This document shows, piece by piece, positions 1 through 10,000 of a stretch of 20,013 nt of DNA (position 1 is the first letter of the stretch; each line of letters starts with the position of its first letter). The notes under the pieces were generated by a model that was given only the letters and a program-made list of their open reading frames with translations, ran no database searches and was not told the DNA's origin. The position numbers and the translations under genes are program-made. The DNA is from Beroe ovata (Eukaryota > Ctenophora > Nuda > Beroida > Beroidae): contig CAMPET010000445.1 in the NCBI GenBank assembly GCA_946803715.1, positions 11,516-31,528 on the forward strand, given 5' to 3'.

Positions 1-87
1 CCCCTCCTCCCTCCCCTATTGTTTTTCCTCTAACTCCACTTCCCCTCCCTTCCCCTCTCCCCTGTATGATCCGTGTATATCCCGCAG

Positions 88-411
88 GTTGAGAATTATG
101 GAACACAAGGTGGATACTATCCACAAGATGGCTGCCAGTACTCTTACCATCATTAGGGTGAGTGATTATATAAGAGTCTGAGAACTTTCCATTATTTCGC
201 TTGGGGTAATAGCTAGGCTAGAGGGTTGACCATTAAATTGACAATTCGCAATTAGCGAGTAAAGTTTAACTTTATCGGGCATAACTCCCTACTTCCCTCC
301 CAGATTTTCCTGGCGATTGTGGTTGTCTACACACTTTTCATCATCCATCAAGAGTACATGTTCTTGCAAGAGTCGCAGGCTGTGGAACAGGAACGGAATA
401 GCGAACTGTGA
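88..411 (+). CDS. 3' end of a gene for a C-terminally membrane-anchored protein (partial, last two exons)
   Basis: Two exons are supported, 88-157 and 304-411, joined across an intron with a strong donor (AGG|gtgagt) and acceptor (cctcccag). The first exon enters after one base of a split codon. Together they give the last 58 residues, ending at TGA 409-411. A basic/amphipathic stretch containing IMEHKVDTIHKMAASTL leads into a hydrophobic segment (IFLAIVVVYTLFII), followed by an acidic, glutamine-rich tail of about 20 residues ending in RNSEL. This looks like a membrane protein with one transmembrane segment close to its C-terminus, possibly tail-anchored. I do not recognise the family. The 5' part lies outside the window. 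In another frame the first exon reads a Tyr/Gln/Gly-rich tail that stops at TAG 154-156, but that stop overlaps the splice donor, so the spliced reading is preferred. Confidence 0.55.
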
Positions 412-903
412 ACACTATAGTTTTACATACTATTTCATGACTTGAGATTTTAGTTTGAACCCACAGTTTTGATTGGAACCCACAATAGGCATCCGCAATA
501 TTATGCGCGTGAAGTTGAACTGACGATGGTTTTACTTTAATGTGCGTTCTGAATTTAATGTGATAGCTGTGATGTGTTTTACTCAACGGATTTATTCCTA
601 AATTTTCAATTTTGTGTAAAATAGTCTGAGGAACGATTTTGTTGATCGAAATATTTTCTTTCTTGTTGATTACTCAATAGATAAAAAAGGATAACGTCCC
701 TTTGATAATGCGATATATTTCGTTGCGTGAGTGTGTGTGTGTGTATACAAAGATGAATTGACGCTGTTGCTGTTTTTATTGATACACACGTGTTTTACTT
801 GTCTGAATCCATATCTGTACCATCACATAATGGGAGTTCCGAAAAATAATGCTTATCGATTTCGGCATTTCCAAAATCGGCCTCTTGCATCAATTGACCA
901 TGC

Positions 904-917
904 GTTGCCATGGCAAC
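904..917. promoter_or_regulatory. Perfect X-box-like palindrome (RFX-type site)
   Basis: The sequence GTTGCCATGGCAAC is a perfect 14-bp palindrome and fits the symmetrical X-box consensus GTNRCC-RGYAAC bound by RFX winged-helix factors. A related half-site (ggttaccatggc) follows near 941. Whether it is functional is inference. It lies about 500 bp past the end of the first gene and 1.4 kb before the EFHD start codon. Confidence 0.4.
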
Positions 918-2225
918 ATTAGTATTTCGTCATGATTATAGGTTACCATGGCATAACGTCATACGCGTGACGTCATTCACGTTCACACGTGTAGCCCCAT
1001 CAAATTCACACGTGTCTGGGTTAATATGTGTGTGATAGGCTTCTCTTCCCATCCCTGATAACACATGCCGTGTGTTTTGACAGCCCTCACACACACAAGG
1101 AAAAACATTCAAAAATACCCAAAATATCTGCAAATGATAAGACAGTGACACACATTCCCCCCACATTTTCCCGTTTTTGTCCTATCAGTTGATAATCGCA
1201 TTCACGCATAGAATTATGAATGAAGTATTGCCACACTGACCATATCTCTAAGCCTCTTACTCAAGCGCATTTCCATCCACTAAATCATACAGCTAATTAC
1301 AGGTCATTAACTGTACTCATTAGCTAATTAATTACCCCTCAATGAGCACTCTTCTCTCTTGAACATGGGTCATACTCACACACGCATATCAAGTGACTAA
1401 ACACTTGATTTACATTTGTGCAGCTATAGTGTATACTTCCATGTTTGAGTGAGCTCATAACGGAAACTTATAGTTTAAATATTTCTGTAATTAGTGTGAT
1501 AATTAATTGATGCTCTGCAGTTGTAATCGTTCAATAAGTGAACCCTCTGAGGAAGCATTCAACATAACATCAAGCATACGATAACCGTCTTAAGTCTCAT
1601 CATCCCATTTTATGCGATCTTTATTTTCTTGAAGTTTGATCTCAATTAAGCCTAAGTTAGTTTCCGAATTTGTACAAAATTCGTATGAAATGAAACAAGT
1701 ATTTAAAAAGCTCGATTAAAGTAGAAATATCACAGGAACGATCAAATTCAAATTGCTTAACATATCAAACTACGTCTAAATATACGAAACTAAATACCAT
1801 TTGCATCAAATATGTATCAATTACCTCATTAATAATTTGAATAAATTAACAGCTAATTTTACAATTGATTTAAGTCCAATCTGATGATCAAGTTTCAGTT
1901 ATCGTTATTTTCGGACGTGCAATATGTTTATTATTTGATTTAATCCTCGTTAAAACATTAAATGGATCTACTACAATAGCTAGGATATATATTTTATTGT
2001 TCGATAGGTACCAATTAAACCATCATGTGCTTTGTATGTGTGCGTGTTTTGTGTGTATGTGTCCATTTGAGCTGCCATTTAACCGGGTACGACTTGTAGA
2101 ATCGTGTTTCAAACTATTTAGGAGTGTCGTTTTGGATCGTTGCCTGCTACGTGTAGTGTTTGTTGATGCAACTTTCAACCGAATATTGACAACAACCAAT
2201 TACTGAAAAGTCTGTTTCATACAAT

Positions 2226-2270
2226 CTGGGTTGAATTTATTATCTGGATATCCAGGTTTATTCAACCCAG
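2226..2270. repeat. Nested palindrome (11-bp inverted repeat around a 12-bp palindrome)
   Basis: CTGGGTTGAAT at 2226-2236 is matched perfectly by its reverse complement ATTCAACCCAG at 2260-2270. Between them lies the perfect palindrome CTGGATATCCAG at 2244-2255. The block can form a hairpin or cruciform and lies about 75 bp before the EFHD start codon. It could be a regulatory dyad or the remains of a small inverted-repeat transposon. Confidence 0.7.
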
Positions 2271-2345
2271 CTGGCATAGATCAATAGACTACCTGACTAC
2301 CTATCAGGATTGGCTATATATTTGTTGGCAGGAGTCCAGGTTGTT

Positions 2346-3849
2346 ATGGGGGACAAGGTTGTGGTGGAGTTACCGAGACAGAGGAGCAACAGCTTGACAG
2401 AGCTACTGGACCGGAGACAGTGGATAGCAGAACAAAGTCGACGGGGAGAGGATATAAAACCCGTCATGCAGGTTTGATAGTGGTGTCAGTGTCATGAGAT
2501 GGGAGAGGAGAAGGGGTGGATCAGAGTCAGAGTGGGCAGTGGATCAGTGTGGGAACCGGAAAGTTGTGGATGGGGGTGGGAAAGTGGTTCAGAAAATGTG
2601 AACTTCATCTTATTCCAGGTGTTTAACCCACTGATAGAGTTTCAAGAAATCCCTATCTCAGAAATAATCAGATACCAGGATGTTTTCCATGAGTGAGTGA
2701 ATGATACAGATGATGAATATTTTCTTGATCATCGATAATGATATGTTCTCTCAGTCTCAGTCTCATCTATAGATTATGATGAGCATTTGTATCCCAAGTT
2801 GAAACTGTGAATATATGGCTTCATGTTAAGGGTGAAAGTTGAGATATCCTAATTTCAGCTGCGACACGAACTCAAAGGGTTTTCTCACGATGGAAGAACT
2901 GAAGAGTGCGATGAGGAAGTTGAACACTGTCCTAACTCACATGGAGTTGATACAGATAATCAGAGATCTCAACCCAGAGAACGAGAAACTCATCAACCTC
3001 CGAGAGGTAAGGGGGACAGTAGAGGTTGGAAGGGGTGTCAAGATTCTTTCCCCCCACGGGAGCTGGGGAAAGAATCGGGGGAGAGGAAAATAAGAATTGG
3101 GAGGGGTTGGAATTCACCTCGTTACAGAATAAATATAACCATTTCTGCCCCCCACAGTTCATCTCAATCTATAAAGTGTTGGGGGCCGCAACCCCCTTCA
3201 AGTACAACCACCACAAGAAGAGGATAGTCAACCAGGTGGAGGTGGGTAAAGTGGGAGTGGGAGGGGCGAAACACTTCTTCGAGGATAAGGCTGCACGGAC
3301 AGTGTAAGTGAATAGCTATTGAACTGAGTGTCATGAGTGTTATCCTGTCGTGTGAGTGTCATTTTTATCACTATCAATATCATGACACAGATATCGTGAG
3401 TATATGATACGATTTACTACCCTATTTGAATTTGAACAGGGCAGAGTATTTCTCATCCCCCCAATATCAGGGAATCTCCATTCCAAACTGAACTACGTCT
3501 GGAAAAGGAGAAGGTACAGCGAGAACGGGAAAACGAGGAAAAGAGGAGACGAAACCTCACGGCCAAAGCCTCGGCATTCGGGGAAGTGAAGCGATCCAAA
3601 ACACCAACAGTCGAGGTTGACCAAGCTCTCAGCAAACTGAAAATCAGGAAGATCAAATCACGGCCGTTGAACAGTGAGAGGAGTGAGGATGGGGTGGTGG
3701 CTGAGAACTCCGGGCTTATTAAATTCGGTCGCGCTGATCGGTATCGGCACACCTCTGCTCACTACTCCAGTGATAGTGGACTGGGAGTGACAGTCTCCAG
3801 ATCAGTTTCATTGGGGAGTTACACGCATGGCAGTCCGCCTCACACATAA
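2346..3849 (+). CDS. EFHD2: EF-hand domain protein of the EFHD2/swiprosin family, five coding exons, 290 aa
   Basis: Coding exons: 2346-2471, 2619-2692, 2859-3006, 3158-3303 and 3471-3849 (TAA 3847-3849). All introns are GT-AG and the frame holds at each junction. Swiprosins are cytoplasmic Ca2+-binding proteins that bind and cross-link actin. Order: N-terminal tail (1-42); a short FNPLIEF segment typical of the family; EF-hand 1 with loop D69-TNSKGFLTME-E80; EF-hand 2 with loop N105-PENEKLINLR-E116; GAKHFFEDKA (152-161), a family hallmark; then a charged coiled coil at about 171-203 rich in Glu/Lys/Arg. The tail 205-290 is basic then Ser/His-rich and makes the protein about 50 residues longer than vertebrate EFHD2 (about 240). 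Loop 1 has Lys at position 5; loop 2 lacks the position-1 Asp and position-6 Gly, so it may bind calcium weakly. The start was chosen for its good context (GTT ATG G). An upstream exon cannot be excluded because the frame stays open to the left. Confidence 0.87.
3042..3076 (+). repeat. Perfect 12-bp inverted repeat inside EFHD intron 3
   Basis: GATTCTTTCCCC at 3042-3053 is matched exactly by GGGGAAAGAATC at 3065-3076, with an 11-nt loop. The intron (3007-3157) is only 151 nt long, so the hairpin starts about 35 nt after the 5' splice site and ends about 80 nt before the acceptor. It could form in the pre-mRNA. Confidence 0.75.
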
Positions 3850-4722
3850 AGACACGGTGTGACAAACGCTAAAACTTGTTTTAGTTGGAGGTGAAAGTGT
3901 GGAGAGGGTGAAGAATTGCATGAGTTGTTGACTCAAGATAGAGCCCAGAGGGGGGCAGCTGAGCCGCGAATCTTAGTGCGTCATGGTGTTATCATAGACT
4001 ACCATGGGTGTTCATATAGATCGCGATGCTTGGCCATGGTAATTACTGTTCAATGATCATTTGGATGCCAAGTGTCGATGACAGCCAAATAATAGTATGA
4101 AACATATAAGCCATAAGGCTGCAGCATGAGGTCAGACCACTGACAAGGGTTCTCTAACTAAAAACAATTCCCGAAAATCTAGCTGAAAATCTTTCTTTAC
4201 AAAAACTAAAAACTTAAATCTGCTTGCCTTTTTTAATATAAATGCTGATATCTTCCAATTCGTCATTACTTTAGCTAAGATATCTCAATCTTCCTAACAA
4301 AAAATTTAAACTGGCCGCTTTTCTTTAAAAAACTTCATCACACACACAAACACACACAAAAACACATACACACAGATATCTTGTTTACAATTCACTGGAT
4401 TCCAGCATGCAGAGCAATATTATAATTCCAATGGATAATCATGCAGCTGTGCAGATTGCCCGATTAATAATACGAATCTGTGCAGAAAGTCGCAGTAAGG
4501 GGGGTCGCAGCTAATGTATAGTCCACAGATTCGATATCTTATGATACCGTCTATGTCTGATCATCATACCGTCATGTGCCTCTATACATTTTGTATCACG
4601 TCTCCATATATCTACCGAAAGCCCATACCTACAGAGTACAGGCGCTACCGAGTACCGAATGCCGAGAGCCCATGCTGCACACTACCCGCGAGTGCCCATA
4701 CACTACTGACAGCCCATGCACA
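3850..4722. other. Convergent intergenic region with 3' ends of both flanking genes
   Basis: The EFHD gene and the minus-strand TPR gene run toward each other across about 870 bp, so both 3' untranslated regions must lie here. A small perfect hairpin (CTAAAAC-tt-GTTTTAG, 3869-3884) follows the EFHD stop by 20 nt. A CA-rich tract occupies 4339-4373. No clear AATAAA for the EFHD gene was seen. Nothing here looks coding. Confidence 0.5.
4232..4237 (-). terminator. Possible poly(A) signal of the TPR gene (ATTAAA on the minus strand)
   Basis: The plus strand reads tttaat, which is ATTAAA on the minus strand, the commonest variant of the polyadenylation hexamer. It lies about 490 nt past the TPR stop codon. 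There is no independent support such as a clear GU-rich downstream element, so this is a weak call. Confidence 0.25.
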
Positions 4723-7055
4723 CTATCGTCCCTTTCCCGCCCGTGAGCTCTTCTGACCGAGTTTGTTGTGATCCTCTAGGATCTGTGGATTGATCTGGAC
4801 GATCTGCTCCTGCCAATACTTCTCCCGGGCGGCATTCTGAAACATTTAGGTAGTAAGGGGACCTTCATCAGGCGCTAAAATAGTACACTCGCAAGCATAC
4901 TCATAGCGACCCCTGATCCTAGCATCGTCTACGGAGAACGATGATTTGGTTCATGTAATGTAGTTCAATGTTCAATATATTGTGGGGATAGCTGGGTTAT
5001 GCCAGACTAGACGTGTTCAATATGTGATAGAGCTGCACTGATATTGAGTGGAAATTATAACCTCAATCTGACAAATGTGGCTCAAATTCATGTGTGGGCG
5101 ACAGGCGCGGTTCATTTGTGATATTTCAAGATGACATGAGCACCCGCCAAACTCCTTTATAATTCAGACATTTGTGTGACCCCAATAGGCGCGTGTTGGG
5201 TCAGACAATATATTTGCAATTGCGTACATACGAGAATTTCATTCAGTCAGACTTTACACTGCTATGATCACTGCTCAGCTTGCACACGCGTTCGCAATAC
5301 CGATACGTAAAGTTTCAAAAAACTGCACGTGAATATCATATTGACTCAAGCTCACCTCGGTTTTGAAGTGATCCGCTAGGAGGGTCAGTGCCTCGCCCAA
5401 TTGTTGGAGTGAAGACTCGTCATGGTTCACCTGACTCTTTAACTTGATCACCTCTTCCATCATTTCATCCGCCTGTGTGAAAAACGAGGGAAGATAGTGA
5501 TAGTTAACGGGATGATAGGTATTTGAAATTGATGAAATAGAAGTAAGAAGTCAGGACAGGTGGGAGAATCGAAATTTTTGGGTTTGAACTTATCGAGTAG
5601 AAATTTCTGATCAGGATTCGTTTGAAACACTCACTTACCCTCTGAAAATCCCCAATCTTGATAAGGAATCTGCCGAATTTGCGGAATGCCCATTCTCTTT
5701 CCACGGGATTGGGAGATTCCATCACGTTGTTGAACATTGTTTCCGCTTCACTCTTCCTATTCAGTGAGCAGTATATCTCAGCTAGGTCGAGAGATATGGT
5801 CGTGGATTCGTTGTATGCCAATTTGAGGGCGTGCTTCAGGAGTTTAGCTACCTGAGGGTAGGGTTTGGGGTGAAGAGATGGTGGAACAATCATGGTTCCC
5901 CCACCAAGGGATTGAACACATGCTTGATCACCGAAATATAACTTTTTTGGAAGGAATCAGACAAATAGTTAAGTCTATTAGTATTAACAGAGTTGTAAAC
6001 AGTGCAGACAGACCGTCTCGTATCGAAACTGATCATGGTGTACCTTGATGAGGCCCTCCTTGAGTTCATCATCCCCCTCAAACACGAATGAGGGTGTCTT
6101 GTGCCCCTTGGAGCTGTGTTTGACACTCTTCTTCCTCTCTCGATGCTCCTATAGGATACCACATGGGGGATAAGAGTGTTTTACAGAACAATCAAACTCT
6201 GGATTTCTACCGCGTGTCTCACTGTCTAGTGTCTACTAACGAGAGTTTATCATTATGGATCATGATGCTTAAATCTTTCTCCCGCGATATAAGTTGGTGA
6301 TATTTAGGATGATATCTCGAAGTGCACATGGCGCAACCAGTAAGCAACACGTGCGTGTGTGTTTTAATATCATACTTTAGGGATCAAGGGAAGAAAAGAT
6401 TGGAGCTATATTATAACACCCTTATATATGCGCGCGGAGTAAAACGTTATTAATCACAGCTATAGCTGTTCCACACAGAGCTCCAGCTATTCCCCCCTCT
6501 CTCTCTCACGGTATATTAGAGAATTCTGTGCTACGATCTCACGACTCAGTTTACGGTGGCGCGAGCTATCAATCGCACCACTATGCGACACCTTTTTAAT
6601 AAATCATTCCCTCTCTCTCTCATATCATATATAGTACTCGCTATTATAGTGTAAACAGCAGTTGATATATTCTTGCCTGAGCGTTTTACCATGGCAAGGT
6701 TGATATTGGATTATTTTCTTGTAAGTCATCTGGAGCGTTGTAGTGGTATAGTAGGAGCATATTTCATACGTTGCTCTTTCAGTTTCATAAAATATTGCTC
6801 CTTCATAATATTCCTCCACCATCATCAACAGAGGGAAGATGGAATAACTATAGTGCAAAATTAAAATCGGTCTGTCGCTGGGCAAAGTTTACTTTTCTCG
6901 CGTGACACTATGTTTTGCGACAACCGCGACATACGCGTAACCCCAATGGCCAATATCAACCATGTTGCGATAATTAATTCACAGCCGGTCCAGCTAATCC
7001 GAGTACGTATGTTAATCCGAGTACGTGTGCAAGGATTGTCGTGGGGAGCCGTGTT

Positions 7056-7086
<31 letters not shown>

Positions 7087-10000
7087 CTGAGAGTTGTCGC
7101 CGTAACAGTGAATCTCACAAGACGATCACACCGCTTGTTTTCCGTTATAGATTTATTAAAATCGGAACAAATTGTCGATTATATTGTGTGTGTGTTTGTG
7201 TTTTTATAATAACAGCTGTAGGTATATACATGGTTTTATTTTAATTTTGTTTACGAGATGGACTTGGAGTAAGGGTCAAAAGATCGAGAGGGTGCAATCT
7301 CATTATTTGAGGGTTATTACAGTTAATTACAACTACATGCATCATATATGCATCCATGCGTGACCCATGCACCATCTACACCATACAGCAGCCCATCCAA
7401 AATAGTAAATTCACTGGTTCGGAATTCAACTTATGTTCTCATCAATATTATGCCGCATTTATATTGTATCTGACTGAATTGTGTATGTTTTAAAAGATAT
7501 CGTATTTTCGTTGTGTGATTTTTAGATCGTTTTTCAATTGTATTTAAACTAAACGTGCTATTATCATGAAAATGTGAAGCTAGATACACATGCGTTGTTC
7601 CATTCTGATAACAGTTCACATAACAACGTCTTAAAACAATTTCGACACTGTAGCTGTTCTCACGCTATATTAGTACAGTGGTATAGCGCACATGCGTCAT
7701 GCATTAATGTTACTGCACAATGCACATGCAATATGCATGCAGTTCAAACCTCGTCCCCTTGCATGAACGAGCACCACCCCATTATCTTACTTCCAGAAGC
7801 ACATGCAGATCGCAGATTAAATGGGCACAACCCCTACTCCTACCGTACATAAACTGCACAGTGCACGTGCCACATTCCAAAAACTGCATGTGCCACAATC
7901 TGCACGTGCCACAAATTGCACGTGACACGAACACGTATCATAGCAACACCATCCGTACACATGGACATAGTTCCAACACACGTGACATCGCGCCACATCA
8001 TGGCTCACCGCGGACATGGCAAGCAATGTATTCCGTTTGGGGAAGAGTTTACTAAGGGCGCCCCCTAGCAGAGCGCCGGCGGCGCCTGTCATTGGCGCCG
8101 GGACATCCTCGTCACTTTCATCATCCTCCTGATTATGCTGGTTATGTATGTCTCTTTATATCTCAGGGAAGCGATATAGAGCCAGAATTCGATCGGGAAT
8201 CGATTCAGCGTCCAAAAATACGTAGTAATCGATGATATTTGCTTGAAAATTGGAGAAAAAATTTTCGTCGACTTTCTGATTGGAGTCTCGGTTGACTCCA
8301 CACTTTTATACTCCGATTTTGAAGGTCTCTAATGGAGATTTCTCTGGCATTTTGGACGTAGAATCCGAATCTGTAGGAATTTCCGGGCTAACTGATCCGG
8401 AAATCAATGAAAATCCCAACTTCCTTTCAAGCACCGCAGCCATGAACTTGAGATTCGAAGTCACATGACATACGGGCCAGGGGGTGGTGAGATTATCACA
8501 CTTGCGATTCTAGGACCTAAATTGGTATATTTTGCAGCAATATTTGTAACATAATCGATCATAGTAAATGCTCATATAATCAATCGCGGCTTGCGCAGAT
8601 GCGTCAAATCTCTGCAGATGATAGATTATTATGATCATGCTTCATGTCGCTCCGTCATCAGCAGTAACTGACATCATGATGCATGGGTTGCGACAGTGAT
8701 AAGTTGCTTATTATCGACTGCAACAGGATGGTTGCTATGGAAATCTAGGAGGTTGCTATATAGAAAGTTCCTATATTAATGTAGCTATTTGATGCTGCTG
8801 TGGTAATATTATCCAATTCCCATGAGTTGCTATGGCAACCGCGCATACCTGTTCAGCTATATCTACAGCTGGCAGCTGCTGCGTGGTCCCATGATCATCC
8901 CCTCCGTATGCTGTAGATGACGTCATGTGACTGTGTGATGCGGACGACCGGAATCTCTCATCATACTTCAGCTGCTCCCACCTATAGTGAACAAATCAGG
9001 ATAGTGGATACATTAGGACTGGTAGGATAGGTATATTAGGATTTTGGGATTCAGGGGTGTGCGGTGTAAACTGTATAGCTATCATTGCACTACACTCACA
9101 GCGCGATCCTTTAAAATATAACGCGAGTATTTGACAGCCAATTAGTGTTACTCGAATCAAGTATTTTTATTTTAATCTGATTGTGCAATTAACACGCATT
9201 AAGTGAACTCAAAATCACCGCAACGCATTTTTGACGATATTAAAGAAAATTGTTTGAGACATTGCATCATATTCATAAAATCGAGTATTAACCTTTACTG
9301 CATGTTTTTAGGGACTGTCATTCAAGCTGACCACGGATTACATCATTTCATTCAACATAAAAGATATATGCCATTTGCCAAACGTAACTTCGCATTATCC
9401 ACTGCCCGCGACCCCACTCTCAGAACTATTAAACCATGTTCCGACCACCATTGTAAGTCATGCACATATTTTACCACTGACTATATCATGTTAAACCGTT
9501 ATTAAATAGGAGCATTCTATTTGACCGAGCTCACTCATTGCTGAGCTCTCTTTCTCTCCAGCTTCGCTACAATAAGGAAGGCAGGCACTGTCTAAAAATC
9601 AGAGAAATAATGAATAAAAATAATTTTCCCATCTTTTGTATTTGTTGTATTGCGCGGTGCAATCATTCGGAAACTTCCATTCTCTCCGGCGGATTACCCT
9701 GATATTATGCTAACGGACCATCTTCCTGACTCTATTATAGACCGCACCATATTAACTTAAAATCGTACCTGAGCTGTCAAACCATGCTGACCAGTCTTAA
9801 AACAGTTATATAATATGTAACTGTAGTACCACTATATTAATGTGGTACTGGTAGACATGCTCCACTTTGCCTCCTAGTTTGAGCAGCAATTTCAGCAGAC
9901 CGCTTAATCTCGTATATTATGATCACTGCACTGTTCAGTGACTGCGCGCGCGGAGCGGTGATCAAAATATGTGTGATCGAGCTGTACACCTGTTATATCT

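Larger units (their letters stand above)
412..2345. other. Intergenic region between the membrane-protein tail and the EFHD gene
   Basis: About 1.9 kb of AT-rich DNA without a supportable gene. It holds a short TG repeat (729-744), a perfect 14-bp palindrome at 904-917 and a nested palindrome at 2226-2270. The promoter and any 5' noncoding exon of the EFHD gene should lie here. A TATATA string at 2315-2320 is too close to the start codon to be a convincing TATA box, and a possible splice acceptor (ttggcag) ends at 2331, so a 5' untranslated exon further upstream is possible. No AATAAA close downstream of the first gene was seen. Confidence 0.5.
6149..8848 (-). other. Large intron of the TPR gene (about 2.7 kb) carrying several repeat features
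   Basis: The intron joins two phase-0 exon ends (GAACAG|gtatgc to cctatag|GAG). It contains a TG microsatellite (7051-7086), a cluster of CACGTG/CATGTG sites (7864-7984), a GC-rich patch with three GGCGCC sites (about 8056-8102) and one copy of a dispersed repeat (8164-8466). An X-box-like site lies at 8826-8839 close to the donor. Short open frames here are low-complexity or repeat-derived and are not credible genes. Confidence 0.55.

Noticed and set aside
88-156. Alternative frame giving a Tyr/Gln/Gly-rich protein tail ending at TAG 154-156
   Set aside because: The stop overlaps the splice-donor consensus, while the other frame continues through a good intron into a transmembrane segment.
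2313-2320. TATA box for the EFHD gene
   Set aside because: It lies only about 26-30 bp before the start codon, which would leave no 5' untranslated region; a nearby splice acceptor is an equally good reading.
3453-3752. Minus-strand 99-codon open frame
   Set aside because: It is the antisense shadow of the last EFHD coding exon.
6861-7244. Overlapping open frames on both strands around the TG repeat
   Set aside because: They are low-complexity translations of the microsatellite inside an intron.
7720-8092. Open frames on both strands in the large intron
   Set aside because: They span the E-box repeat cluster and the GC patch, with no recognisable protein features and no splice context agreeing with the gene.
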